Shown: positions 1 to 7,346 of the stretch, one piece after another | How positions within the stretch are numbered: position 1 is the stretch's first letter | How the letters are laid out: the number at the start of each line of letters is the position of its first letter | DNA from: UBA4644 sp964646225 | GTDB lineage: Bacteria; Bacillota; Clostridia; Oscillospirales; Butyricicoccaceae | Length of the DNA: 16,869 bases | Assembly: GCA_964646225.1 (NCBI GenBank) | Contig: CAZYAD010000031.1 | Coordinates: 1 to 16,869, forward strand | Direction: 5' to 3' | Made by a program: the position numbers and the translations under genes | The notes under the pieces: model-generated | Told to the model about the DNA's origin: nothing | The model's input: the letters and a program-made list of their open reading frames with translations, nothing else | Databases searched by the model: none

Positions 1-72
1 CCTTAGCTCAGTCGGTAGAGCACGCGGCTGTTAACCGCGGTGTCGTAGGTTCGAGCCCTACAGGGGGAGCCA
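1..72 (+). tRNA. tRNA-Asn(GTT), 5' end cut off by window edge
   Basis: Cloverleaf seen directly: the anticodon stem CGCGG/CCGCG encloses loop CTGTTAA, giving anticodon GTT (Asn). The T arm is GTAGG-TTCGAGC-CCTAC, and the 3' acceptor strand AGGGGGA plus discriminator G ends in an encoded CCA at 70-72. The matching 5' acceptor strand should be TCCCCCT. Only its last three bases (CCT) are inside the window, so four bases are missing on the left. Confidence 0.95.
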
Positions 73-112
73 AAAAAGTTCCCTTTTGTCTGTTGCAAAA
101 GGGAACTTTTTT
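72..112 (+). terminator. Intrinsic terminator after tRNA-Asn
   Basis: Perfect 17-bp inverted repeat: the arm at 72-88 pairs with 96-112 around a 7-base loop (89-95). The 3' arm ends in six T. It begins on the last base of the tRNA CCA, so it ends the tRNA transcript. The A-rich 5' arm means it could also act on the opposite strand. Confidence 0.92.
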
Positions 113-174
113 CAAATTGTCAGAAAAATCGGAGCATGCCCGGTAAAAAATGGGACACAAAGGAGCTGGTTCTT

Positions 175-657
175 ATGAAGATCCGACACGCAAACGCCAA
201 TGATCTGGACGCCATCGCGGCAGTGGAGGCCCAGTGCTTCCCGGCGGCGGAGGCTGCAACGCGGTCTTCCATTCAAAAGCGGCTGGCAGCCTTTCCGCAG
301 CACTTCTGGCTGCTGGAGGACGGCGATACGCTGGTGGGGTTTGTCAACGGGATGGTGACCGAGCTGCCCGATCTGACGGATGAAATGTATGAGAATGCGG
401 AGCTGCACGACCCCAACGGGGCGTGGCAGATGATTTTTGGCGTGGACACGATTCCCGCCTATCGGCGGCAGGGCTGTGCCGGACGGGTGCTGCGGCAGGT
501 GATCGAAGATACCCGGACGGCGGGCCGGAAGGGTCTGGTGCTGACCTGCAAGGAGCATCTGGTGCATTATTACGCCGGATTTGGGTTTGCCAACGAGGGC
601 GTCTCCGGCTCAACCCATGGCGGTGTTCGCTGGTATCAGATGCGGCTGCGGTTTTGA
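175..657 (+). CDS. GNAT-family N-acetyltransferase
   Basis: A 160-residue single-domain GCN5-related acetyltransferase, which transfers an acetyl group from acetyl-CoA to a small-molecule or peptide amine; the substrate cannot be told. The acetyl-CoA pyrophosphate loop is visible as RRQGCAGRVL (residues 97-106). The C-terminal YAGFGF (133-138) is typical of the arylalkylamine/spermidine-type branch. I chose the ATG at 175, not the in-frame ATG at 136, because AAGGAG (160-165) lies at correct spacing before 175 and the family's first strand starts at MKIRHA. It stands alone between the tRNA terminator and its own terminator at 741-772. No clear promoter is visible, so it may depend on read-through. 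Confidence 0.88.
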   Translation: MKIRHANANDLDAIAAVEAQCFPAAEAATRSSIQKRLAAFPQHFWLLEDGDTLVGFVNGMVTELPDLTDEMYENAELHDPNGAWQMIFGVDTIPAYRRQGCAGRVLRQVIEDTRTAGRKGLVLTCKEHLVHYYAGFGFANEGVSGSTHGGVRWYQMRLRF

Positions 658-740
658 GAAAAACGCGAGCTGAAAAAGCCGCCTGAGCGCCTACGGCAGA
701 CGAGGAACATTCGAAAAACCGTTCTATGACGGAAATAGAG

Positions 741-772
741 ACCGCCCGGACAAGCTTGTCCGGGCGGTTTTT
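741..772 (+). terminator. Intrinsic terminator downstream of GNAT gene
   Basis: Perfect palindrome at 741-768 (14-bp arms, ACCGCCCGGACAAG and its complement) followed by a T tract through 772. It lies about 85 bases after the acetyltransferase stop. The region 658-740 between them shows nothing recognisable. Confidence 0.88.
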
Positions 773-796
773 GTATGGTCGGCAGAGTTTATCCGG

Positions 797-829
797 AAAT
801 CGCCCGGACAGCCGTTGCCGGGGCGATTT
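797..829 (-). terminator. Probable terminator of the thrC-trmD operon
   Basis: Inverted repeat AAATCGCCCGG (797-807) with CCGGGGCGATTT (818-829), one unpaired base, located 8 bases past the trmD stop. On the minus strand the hairpin ends in only three T, so it is weaker than the others in this window. It lies back-to-back with the plus-strand terminator at 741-772. Confidence 0.6.
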
Positions 830-836
830 ACAGAAC

Positions 837-1622
837 TCAGGCCTGCTCCGGGGCGGGGGACGGTTCCTCCAACAGCGCACCCAGGGCTTCATCGGCCAGC
901 GCCTCATCCAGCAGAGCCAGCAGGCGGGCGTCCTCCCGATCGGGAGAAAGCCGGGCAAACAGATCGGGGCGGCATTGTCGGGTGAGGTACAGAGCCTGCA
1001 TCCGCCGCCATTTGCGGATGTTTTCATGGTTGCCGGAGAGCAGCACCTGGGGCACCGGACGGCCGCGCCACACCTCCGGGCGGGTGTACTGGGGATATTC
1101 CAGCAGGCCGCTCCAGTGGCTTTCGTCCTCAAAGCTGGCCGTTTCGGCCAGCACGCCGGGCACCATCCGGCAGACGGCGTCAGCGATGACCATGGCGGCC
1201 AGCTCGCCGCCGGTGAGCACATAATCGCCGATGGACAGCTCCTCGTCCACGCATTCCTCCACAAACCGGCGGTCAACGCCTTCGTAATGACCGCACACCA
1301 GAATGATATGCTCCCGGGCCAGCAGCTCCCGGGCCTTCTGCTGGTCGAACCGCGTTCCAGCCGGGTTCATCAGGATGGTGTGGACGGGCTGGCCCTCCTT
1401 CACATCCTCCAGACAGCGGGCCAGCGGCTCGCACTGCATGATCATGCCATGCCCGCCGCCGTAAGGGTAATCGTCGGTGCGGCGGCGCTTGTCGGTGGCG
1501 TAATCCCGGATGTGGTGGCAGCGTATGTCCAGCAGTCCGGCCTGACGGCCCCGGCCGATGATGCTCTCGCTGAGGGCGTGCTCCACCATTTCGGGGAACA
1601 GGGTCAGAATGTCAATTCTCAT
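837..1622 (-). CDS. trmD: tRNA (guanine-N1-)-methyltransferase TrmD
   Basis: Makes m1G37 in tRNAs that have G36, using S-adenosylmethionine, which prevents +1 frameshifting. The 261-residue product shows the trefoil-knot SPOUT signatures: YGGGHGM (54-60), GHYEGVD (111-117) and IGDYVLTGGE (131-140), then the GLLEYPQYTRP stretch of the C-terminal half. The reading frame extends upstream to 1640. The start at 1622 gives the canonical MRIDILTLFPEM N-terminus and has a GAAGGGATG ribosome site about 7 bases before it. The gene overlaps the end of rimM by 11 bases, implying translational coupling. It is last in the operon. Confidence 0.97.
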   Translation of the reverse strand: MRIDILTLFPEMVEHALSESIIGRGRQAGLLDIRCHHIRDYATDKRRRTDDYPYGGGHGMIMQCEPLARCLEDVKEGQPVHTILMNPAGTRFDQQKARELLAREHIILVCGHYEGVDRRFVEECVDEELSIGDYVLTGGELAAMVIADAVCRMVPGVLAETASFEDESHWSGLLEYPQYTRPEVWRGRPVPQVLLSGNHENIRKWRRMQALYLTRQCRPDLFARLSPDREDARLLALLDEALADEALGALLEEPSPAPEQA

Positions 1623-2109
1623 CGGGCAACATCCCTTCAATGGTGCGCAGGGTCAGCACCCGCTCCTCCAGATCCACACCCTGATGAAAGGGCGGGACGG
1701 CGGGGACCAGTGCCTCGCGCCCGGCGCAGTCGAGGACATACACCAGCGAGGCGGGCCGCTCCAGCACCTCCTTCAGGGTGCCGATGACAGCCTCTCTCCG
1801 CAGGTCATAGACCGAAAAGCCGTAAAGGTCCTGGTACAGATACTCGCCCTTTTTCAGCTTCAGGTCGGCGCGGGGGATGGTGATGGGCTTGCCCTTCAAA
1901 AGCATGGCCTGCTCCACCGTGTCCACCCCCTCCAGAGTCAGCAGCACAAAGGCGCCGTGCTCCCGCGCCTGCCGAAGGACATAGGGCTGACCGCCTACGG
2001 CGATCTGCCGTATTTTTTTGAAAAAGCCCTCGTCGCAATAATTTTCGGCCTTGACCTCTCCGTGAACGCCGTGGGTGTTCAGGATCCTGCCGCATTCCAA
2101 AATATCCAA
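1612..2109 (-). CDS. rimM: 16S rRNA processing / 30S maturation factor RimM
   Basis: RimM helps assemble the 30S head around ribosomal protein S19. The 165-residue product has the N-terminal RimM domain motif GRILNTHGVHGE (7-18) and a C-terminal PRC-barrel from about residue 90, the normal length for the family. The start codon is TTG (complement of CAA at 2107-2109). AGGAGG lies 9 bases before it and overlaps the TAG stop of the upstream gene, so translation is probably coupled. No ATG of the right length is available. rimM normally sits with rpsP and trmD; here it keeps trmD but follows threonine-pathway genes. Confidence 0.95.
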   Translation of the reverse strand: MDILECGRILNTHGVHGEVKAENYCDEGFFKKIRQIAVGGQPYVLRQAREHGAFVLLTLEGVDTVEQAMLLKGKPITIPRADLKLKKGEYLYQDLYGFSVYDLRREAVIGTLKEVLERPASLVYVLDCAGREALVPAVPPFHQGVDLEERVLTLRTIEGMLPDEN

Positions 2110-2122
2110 AAGGCGCTTCCTC

Positions 2123-3337
2123 CTATTTCAGCAGCTTTTCCATCAGGTCGCAGGCCCGGGGCACAAACAGGCCGGTGGACTGCGCCATATGCTCGGTAAA
2201 GACCACGCTGCCGTTGTTCACCGGGTGCCTGCTGGAATACAGGGCAAAGGGCACCGGATCGCTGACATGGGTCAAAAGGGCCAGCGGCGTGGGGTGGTCG
2301 GGCATCACCAGCACCGAAAAGTCCTCGCCGCAGTGCCGGAGATAATCCATCACGGGGCTGATGATCTTGCGGTCGATGTCCTGGATGCAGCCGATCTTTT
2401 CCCGCAGCTGCCCGTGGTGGCCGCACTCGTCGGGGCCCTCCATGTGGATATACACAAATTCGTGGCCCTCCCGCAGCGCTTTGATGCAGGCGCGGGCCTT
2501 GGCGTCAAAATCGGTCTCATAGGTGCCGGTGATCACGCCGTCTACCGGCAGCACCTCCAGCCCGGCGCACAGACCGATGCCCCGGATCAGATCCACGGCG
2601 GAGATGACACCGCCCTTTTTCACCCCGAACTTTTCGGCAAAGGGGGTCAGTGCGGGCTTGCGTCCCTCTCCCCAGAACCACAGGCAGTTGGCGGGGTTTT
2701 TGCCCTGCGCTACCCGCTTCCGGTTGACAGGATGCTCCTGCAGCACGGAATAGGAGTACCGCATCATGTCCAGCAGCAGTGCGCCGTTTTCTCCCTTGGG
2801 CAGATGCTCCCGAACGGGCTTGTGGGAAATGTCGTGGGGCGGGGTGAGCTCCGCGCCGGTGGCGGCGTCCCGAAGCACCAGACAATGCCGATAGCTGACG
2901 CCGGGGTACAGCTCCACCCGCCGGGTGCGGAAGACCTGATCCATGGCCTGGATTAGCTGGCGGGACTCCTCGCTGGAGATCTCACCGGCGCTGTAATCGG
3001 CCATCACGCAGTCCTCCAGTCGGTCAGCGCCCGACAGGGTGACGGTATTGCAGCGATAGGCCACATCCCCGGCGTTCAGAGTGATGCCCATGTTGACGGC
3101 CTCCAGCGGCGAGCGGCCGGTGTAATAGACCAGCGGGTCATAGCCGAAAACTGAAAGGTTGGCGTTGTCCGAGCCGGGCTTCATGCCCTCCGGCACCGTG
3201 CGGGCCAGCCCGAACAGGCCGTTCTGGGCGATGGCGTCCATATTGGGGTGCTGCGCCGCGTCCAGCGGCGTTTTGCCCCCCAGCGCCTCTACCGGATAGT
3301 CGGCCATGCCGTCGCAGAGAAAGACGACAGATTTCAT
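2123..3337 (-). CDS. Archaeal-type phosphoglycerate mutase homologue, putative homoserine kinase analogue
   Basis: A 404-residue alkaline-phosphatase-superfamily protein of the cofactor-independent phosphoglycerate mutase (ApgM-like) group. Seen: N-terminal metal motif CDGMAD with D9, the GSDNANLSVFGYDP segment with probable nucleophile S56, and C-terminal metal motifs HMEGPDECGHH (298-308) and MPDH (345-348). It starts 16 bases after thrC, behind a strong GGAGGTGAG site. A branch of this family found beside threonine genes in Clostridia, Bacteroidetes and others has been proposed as a non-orthologous homoserine kinase. That step makes O-phosphohomoserine, the ThrC substrate. The operon position favours this role, but the sequence alone cannot exclude phosphoglycerate mutase activity. 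Confidence 0.87.
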   Translation of the reverse strand: MKSVVFLCDGMADYPVEALGGKTPLDAAQHPNMDAIAQNGLFGLARTVPEGMKPGSDNANLSVFGYDPLVYYTGRSPLEAVNMGITLNAGDVAYRCNTVTLSGADRLEDCVMADYSAGEISSEESRQLIQAMDQVFRTRRVELYPGVSYRHCLVLRDAATGAELTPPHDISHKPVREHLPKGENGALLLDMMRYSYSVLQEHPVNRKRVAQGKNPANCLWFWGEGRKPALTPFAEKFGVKKGGVISAVDLIRGIGLCAGLEVLPVDGVITGTYETDFDAKARACIKALREGHEFVYIHMEGPDECGHHGQLREKIGCIQDIDRKIISPVMDYLRHCGEDFSVLVMPDHPTPLALLTHVSDPVPFALYSSRHPVNNGSVVFTEHMAQSTGLFVPRACDLMEKLLK

Positions 3338-3353
3338 GCGCTCACCTCCGTAC

Positions 3354-4844
3354 TTATTTGCAGAGCCAGGACAGCACTTCCTGCTGCATGGCGTCCTTGT
3401 CGATCACAGCGTCAAAGCGGACGGGAAGGGTCTTCAGCTCCTTGAGCGCCGCCGGGGCGGACTGGCAGGAGACGATTTCCATGGCCTCCAGCATCTGGAA
3501 GTCATCACCCTGGAAGTCCAGATCCATGGCCGGAAGAATGGCCGGGGCGAACTTGAAGGGAGAGGCGGTGGACACCACCACGCAGGGCGTCTGCTCGCCG
3601 GAGGCCTTCCGATGCTGCTCCAGGGCGTTGATGGCCACGCCGGTGTGGGTATCGCACAGATAGCTGTTGGCAAACCAGGTGTCGTGAACGGTGGTCTCGG
3701 TCTGGACATCGTCACAGCAATAGCCCACAAAGCCGGCCTCCCGCAGCTTTTTCACCAGCTGCGGCCCCACCTCGTACCGGCCGTTTTTCTTTAGCTGGGC
3801 CATCCAGCGGCGCACCTGGCCGTCGTCGCCGTCGGTGAGCAGGAACAGAAGCCGCTCCAGATTGGAGGACACCAGAATGTCCATACTGGGGCTGGTAGTC
3901 AGATGGAAGGGCCGGTTGGCGGTATACACGCCGGTGCGGAGGAACTGGGTCAGCACATTGTTCTCGTTGGAGGCGCAGATCAGCCTGTCCACCGGAAGAC
4001 CGGCGCACTTGGCCAGATAGCCCGCCAGAATATCGCCGAAGTTGCCGGTGGGGACGCAGAAGCTCACCTTGTCCCCCATCCGGACACCGCCCTGCCGGAC
4101 CAGCTGGGCATAGGCCCAGAAATAATAGGCGATCTGCGGGGCCAGCCGTCCCCAGTTGATGGAGTTGGCCGAGGACAGCAGCACGCCGCGCTCTGCCAGC
4201 TGCTCTGCCGCCTGTGCATCGGTAAAGATGGCTTTGACGCCGCTCTGGGTGTCGTCAAAGTTGCCCCGGACGGCAAAGACATTCACATTGTCCCCCTTCT
4301 GGGTGACCATCTGCCGCCGCTGCATATCCGAGGTGCCGCCGTCGGGGTAAAAGACACAGAGCTTCGTGCCCGGCACATCGGCAAAGCCCTCCAGCGCCGC
4401 CTTGCCGGTGTCGCCGGAGGTCGCCACCAGAATGGCCACCGTCTTGTCCACGCCGCACTTTGCGGCGGCGGCGGGCAGCAGCCGGGGCAGCATTTGCAGG
4501 GCAAAATCCTTAAAGGCGCAGGTGGGCCCGTGCCACAGCTCAAGGCTCCAGGTGTTGTCCCGGAATTTCCGGAGAGGCGCCACCTCCGGTGTGTCGAACC
4601 GGCTGCCGTAGGCCTCGTTGACAAAGCCGCGCAGCTCCCCCTCGCTGTAATCGGTGAGGAAGGCCGAAAGCACGGTGAGGGCCACCTGACGGTAGTCCTG
4701 CTGTGTCATCTCCTCCAGCTGGCCGGACGAAAAGACAGGCAGCTCCACCGGCACGAACAGGCCGCCATCGGGAGCCAGCCCCTGCAAGATCGCCTGGGCG
4801 GAAGTGACCCGCAGGTCACGGTTTCTGGTACTGCAAAATTCCAT
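3354..4844 (-). CDS. thrC: Threonine synthase
   Basis: PLP-dependent enzyme that converts O-phosphohomoserine to threonine, the last step of threonine synthesis. The 496-residue product has the PLP-lysine motif GPTCAFKDF with K112, the phosphate-binding VPTGNFGDILAGY segment, and SSANSINWGRL, all typical of the longer fold-type II threonine synthases. The N-terminus MEFCSTRNRDLRVTSAQAI matches the family. AGGAGGT lies just upstream of the ATG. It is first in the minus-strand operon and has its own promoter at 4895-4923. The predicted leader is only about 45 bases, too short for a T-box, so threonine control is not evident from the sequence. Confidence 0.97.
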   Translation of the reverse strand: MEFCSTRNRDLRVTSAQAILQGLAPDGGLFVPVELPVFSSGQLEEMTQQDYRQVALTVLSAFLTDYSEGELRGFVNEAYGSRFDTPEVAPLRKFRDNTWSLELWHGPTCAFKDFALQMLPRLLPAAAAKCGVDKTVAILVATSGDTGKAALEGFADVPGTKLCVFYPDGGTSDMQRRQMVTQKGDNVNVFAVRGNFDDTQSGVKAIFTDAQAAEQLAERGVLLSSANSINWGRLAPQIAYYFWAYAQLVRQGGVRMGDKVSFCVPTGNFGDILAGYLAKCAGLPVDRLICASNENNVLTQFLRTGVYTANRPFHLTTSPSMDILVSSNLERLLFLLTDGDDGQVRRWMAQLKKNGRYEVGPQLVKKLREAGFVGYCCDDVQTETTVHDTWFANSYLCDTHTGVAINALEQHRKASGEQTPCVVVSTASPFKFAPAILPAMDLDFQGDDFQMLEAMEIVSCQSAPAALKELKTLPVRFDAVIDKDAMQQEVLSWLCK

Positions 4845-4894
4845 GATAGATACCTCCTGTATCGCGATGAAACGCGGAACATTCCTTCCACTTT

Positions 4895-4923
4895 ATCATA
4901 CCAAAGTCGCCACCGTTTGTCCA
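4895..4923 (-). promoter_or_regulatory. Promoter of the thrC operon
   Basis: On the minus strand: -35 TGGACA (4918-4923), 17-base spacer, -10 TATGAT (4895-4900) with extended TGG immediately upstream. It sits about 50 bases before the thrC ATG and points away from the pncB promoter. The two -35 boxes are 21 bases apart. Confidence 0.75.
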
Positions 4924-4944
4924 CAGCTCCGGATGGTTTTTTCG

Positions 4945-4972
4945 TTGCTTTTTCCGTATTCTGTGGTATAAT
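4945..4972 (+). promoter_or_regulatory. Promoter of pncB
   Basis: -35 TTGCTT (4945-4950), 16-base spacer, perfect -10 TATAAT (4967-4972) with extended TGG. Transcription would start near 4979, giving a leader of about 85 bases that contains the hairpin at 5033-5050. Confidence 0.8.
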
Positions 4973-5032
4973 GCCTATTAACAGTACCTTTTTTGTGAAA
5001 AGGGCACAACAAAGTCCCGAAATGAGGGCGGC

Positions 5033-5050
5033 GTCTGCACAGGTGCAGAC
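5033..5050 (+). promoter_or_regulatory. Hairpin / dyad in pncB leader abutting the ribosome site
   Basis: Perfect 8-bp inverted repeat GTCTGCAC-AG-GTGCAGAC, ending one base before AGAAGGCGGA, the likely Shine-Dalgarno region of pncB. It could be an mRNA hairpin that affects initiation or a DNA operator for an NAD-metabolism repressor. I do not recognise the motif well enough to assign a regulator. Confidence 0.5.
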
Positions 5051-5063
5051 AGAAGGCGGAATC

Positions 5064-6503
5064 ATGGAAAAAAATCTGACGATGCTCACCGACTTTTATC
5101 AGCTGACCATGGCCAACGGCTATTTTGAAAACGGCATGGCCGACACCATCGCGTATTTCGATATGTTTTTCCGCAAGGTGCCGGATGACGGCGGCTATGC
5201 TATCATGGCCGGTGTGGAGCAGCTGGTGGAGTATCTGAAAAATCTGCGCTTTACCGAAGAAGATCTGGCCTATCTGAAGGGCCGCGGCTGCTTCTCCGAG
5301 GGCTTTCTGGACTATCTGCGCAATTTCCGGTTCCAGTGCGATGTGTGGGCCGTGCCTGAGGGGGAGATCATCTTCCCTGGCGAGCCCATCGTTACGGTTC
5401 GCGGCCCTATCATCCAGGCGCAGTTCATCGAGACCATGGTGCTGCTTTCCATCAATCATCAGAGCCTCATCGCCACAAAGGCCAGCCGCATGGTGCGGGC
5501 GGCCCAGGGACGGGCGGTGATGGAGTTCGGCTCCCGCCGGGCCCAGGGCGCCGACGGCGCTGTCCTGGGCGCCCGGGCCGCCTATATTGCCGGAGCCGCC
5601 GGTACGGCCTGCGTGCTGTCTGACCGGGATCACGGCGTCCCTGCGCTGGGCACCATGGCCCACAGCTGGGTGCAGTCCTTTGACAGCGAGTACGAGGCCT
5701 TTGCCGCCTATGCACGCACCTATCCGGACGCCTGCACCGTGCTGGTGGATACCTATAATGTGCTGCGCTCCGGCGTGCCAAATGCCATCCGCGTGGCAAA
5801 AGAGGTGCTGGAGCCCATGGGCTACCGGATGAAGGGCGTGCGCATCGACTCGGGAGACATCGCCTATCTCAGCATCCAGACCCGCAAAATGCTGGACGAG
5901 GCCGGGATGCAGGACTGCGGCATCGTGGTGTCCAACTCGCTGGATGAGTTTCTGGTGCGGGATCTGCTGCAGCAGGGCGCACAGATCAATTCCTTCGGCA
6001 TCGGCGAGCGGCTCATCACCGCAAAAAGCGCCCCGGTCTTTGGTGGGGTGTACAAGCTGGTGGCGGTGGAGGACCGGGAGGGGAACATCATCCCCAAGAT
6101 CAAGATCTCGGAAAATGTGGACAAGATCACCAACCCCCACTTCAAGCAGGTGTGGCGGTTTATCGATAAAAAGGATGGCAAATACCGTTCCGATGTGCTG
6201 ACCCTGCGGGACGAGGTCATTGATGACAGCAAGCCCTATCTGCTGTTCGACCCCAACCACACCTGGAAGCGCCATGTGGCCACCGATTACGAGGCACAGC
6301 CCCTGCAGGTGCAGCTGTTCGAAAAGGGCGTCTGCATCCACCGGCACCGGGATATCGAGGAGATCCGGGCCTATTGCCTGGCCTGTCAGGAGCGCATCTG
6401 GGCGGCAGTCTCCCGCTTTGAAAACCCCCATCCCTATTATGTGGATCTTTCTCAGGAGCTGTGGGACATCAAGCAGCGGCTGCTGATGGAAAATTCCCGT
6501 TAA
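5064..6503 (+). CDS. pncB: Nicotinate phosphoribosyltransferase
   Basis: Forms nicotinate mononucleotide from nicotinate and PRPP with ATP hydrolysis, the entry step of NAD salvage. The 479-residue product is the usual length for the Gram-positive type. Seen: N-terminal MLTDFYQLTMANGYF (7-21), EFGSRRAQG (154-162), GTMAHSWVQ with the probable phosphorylated histidine H200, VDTYNVLRSG, and GVRIDSGDIAYLS in the PRPP-binding half. The frame is open far upstream, but the start at 5064 gives the canonical N-terminus and sits behind AGAAGGCGGA and downstream of a near-consensus promoter. A nitroreductase follows 54 bases later and may be co-transcribed, as no terminator separates them. Confidence 0.96.
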   Translation: MEKNLTMLTDFYQLTMANGYFENGMADTIAYFDMFFRKVPDDGGYAIMAGVEQLVEYLKNLRFTEEDLAYLKGRGCFSEGFLDYLRNFRFQCDVWAVPEGEIIFPGEPIVTVRGPIIQAQFIETMVLLSINHQSLIATKASRMVRAAQGRAVMEFGSRRAQGADGAVLGARAAYIAGAAGTACVLSDRDHGVPALGTMAHSWVQSFDSEYEAFAAYARTYPDACTVLVDTYNVLRSGVPNAIRVAKEVLEPMGYRMKGVRIDSGDIAYLSIQTRKMLDEAGMQDCGIVVSNSLDEFLVRDLLQQGAQINSFGIGERLITAKSAPVFGGVYKLVAVEDREGNIIPKIKISENVDKITNPHFKQVWRFIDKKDGKYRSDVLTLRDEVIDDSKPYLLFDPNHTWKRHVATDYEAQPLQVQLFEKGVCIHRHRDIEEIRAYCLACQERIWAAVSRFENPHPYYVDLSQELWDIKQRLLMENSR

Positions 6504-6557
6504 AACGCGTCAAAACACAGTGACATACATCATCACAACACGAGAGGAGCATTTTTT

Positions 6558-7112
6558 ATGGAATGGAAAGACCTGATCCGCACTCGCAAGACCTGCCGGG
6601 AGTATTTCGCCGGGCAGATCACCACCGCGCAGCTCAAGGCGATCCTGGAGGCCGCCTGTGCCGCCCCCGTTGCACGGGGGAAATTTGAGGATCTCCAGCT
6701 GACCGTGGTACAGGATCCCGCTCTGCTGGCCAAAATCGACGACGCCGCGCGTCAGGCCTTCGGCGATCCTGAGGCCTCCTGTACCCGAGGCGCTCCTACC
6801 GTGATCGTGGTGTCTGCCCGGGAGCAGGAGGGGCAGATTTCTCCCATGATGGTAGCCAGCGCCGCCTGTGCCATGGAGAATATGCACCTGGCCGCCACCG
6901 ATCTGGGGCTGGGCAGCGTCTGCCTGGGCAGTATCCAGACCATCAACAGCAGTCTGGAGATCATGTATAAGCTGGAGCTGCAGGACGGCTTCTGGCCGGT
7001 TCTGGCGCTGGGTGTGGGCAATGCCGCCGTCTCTGTTTCGGAAAAGCGGAGCATCCCCATGACCAAGATCTATACCAACATCCTGGAGCAGCAGGAGGAA
7101 GAGACGGAATAA
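6558..7112 (+). CDS. Nitroreductase-family FMN oxidoreductase
   Basis: A 184-residue member of the nitroreductase superfamily, small dimeric flavoenzymes that reduce nitro compounds, quinones or flavins with NAD(P)H; the physiological substrate is unknown. The N-terminal FMN-phosphate motif RTRKTCREY (8-16) is present, followed by the LxxILEAACAAPVA segment. The LAATDLGLGSVCLGSI stretch in the second half is also typical. The start is set by GAGGAG (6544-6549), 8 bases before the ATG. It is 54 bases downstream of pncB on the same strand. The link to NAD salvage is only positional. Confidence 0.9.
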   Translation: MEWKDLIRTRKTCREYFAGQITTAQLKAILEAACAAPVARGKFEDLQLTVVQDPALLAKIDDAARQAFGDPEASCTRGAPTVIVVSAREQEGQISPMMVASAACAMENMHLAATDLGLGSVCLGSIQTINSSLEIMYKLELQDGFWPVLALGVGNAAVSVSEKRSIPMTKIYTNILEQQEEETE

Positions 7113-7120
7113 TCGCGGAA

Positions 7121-7243
7121 GGGACAGCCGGGGCCGCGGCCCTACCCCCCTGACCCGGTATTTCTGGCAGGCTCAAACGAGTATCGCAATACTCCATGTT
7201 TCGGAGCAACCCGTTTAGTGGCCCAGCCGCGGCATCCGTCCCC
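7121..7243. other. Structured intergenic element, possible small RNA or dispersed repeat
   Basis: The gap after the nitroreductase folds strongly. The central hairpin pairs GCTC (7171-7174), AAAC (7175-7178) and GAGTAT (7179-7184) with ATACTC (7189-7194), GTTT (7198-7201) and GAGC (7204-7207), around a CGCA loop with two small bulges: 14 bp in total. It is flanked by two GCCGCGGC blocks (7132-7141 region and 7226-7233) able to pair with each other, and by GGGAC (7121-7125) with GTCCC (7238-7242). The left block lies in a 12-base palindrome at 7131-7142. There is no convincing coding frame or recognised RNA family. Confidence 0.5.
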
Positions 7244-7264
7244 GCAATTCTGTTTTTCGGTCTG

Positions 7265-7298
7265 AAAAGCGGCCCGGTTTCACACCGGGCCGCTTTTT
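7265..7298 (+). terminator. Intrinsic terminator before tetR
   Basis: Stem AAAAGCGGCCCGG (7265-7277) with CCGGGCCGCTTTT (7285-7297), 7-base loop, five T. It ends the pncB/nitroreductase transcript or the structured element. A-tract/T-tract symmetry makes it potentially bidirectional. Confidence 0.88.
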
Positions 7299-7346
7299 CA
7301 TGCCCCGCTTGACAAACGAATGACATTAGCTTTCAGGAGGGATCCC

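Noticed and set aside
4845..4894. T-box or leader-peptide attenuator controlling thrC
   Set aside because: From the predicted start the leader is only about 45 bases, with no room for a T-box and no threonine-rich leader peptide seen.
3903..5063. Upstream in-frame extension that would give pncB an extra 387 residues
   Set aside because: It runs antisense through thrC and across the divergent promoters. The canonical pncB N-terminus, ribosome site and promoter all support 5064.
4896..6431. Long open frame of 511 codons antisense to pncB, plus similar long antisense frames elsewhere (for example 8079-9581 on the minus strand)
   Set aside because: Composition follows from GC-rich codon use of the opposite gene. 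There is no ribosome site, and the products are His/Gly/Gln/Arg-rich without domains. The sense genes are clearly conserved families.
7309..7337. Perfect TTGACA hexamer before tetR as a -35 box
   Set aside because: At 16-18 bases downstream there is no -10-like sequence, and the position would run into the ribosome site. A short TGACA direct repeat there is too small to call an operator.
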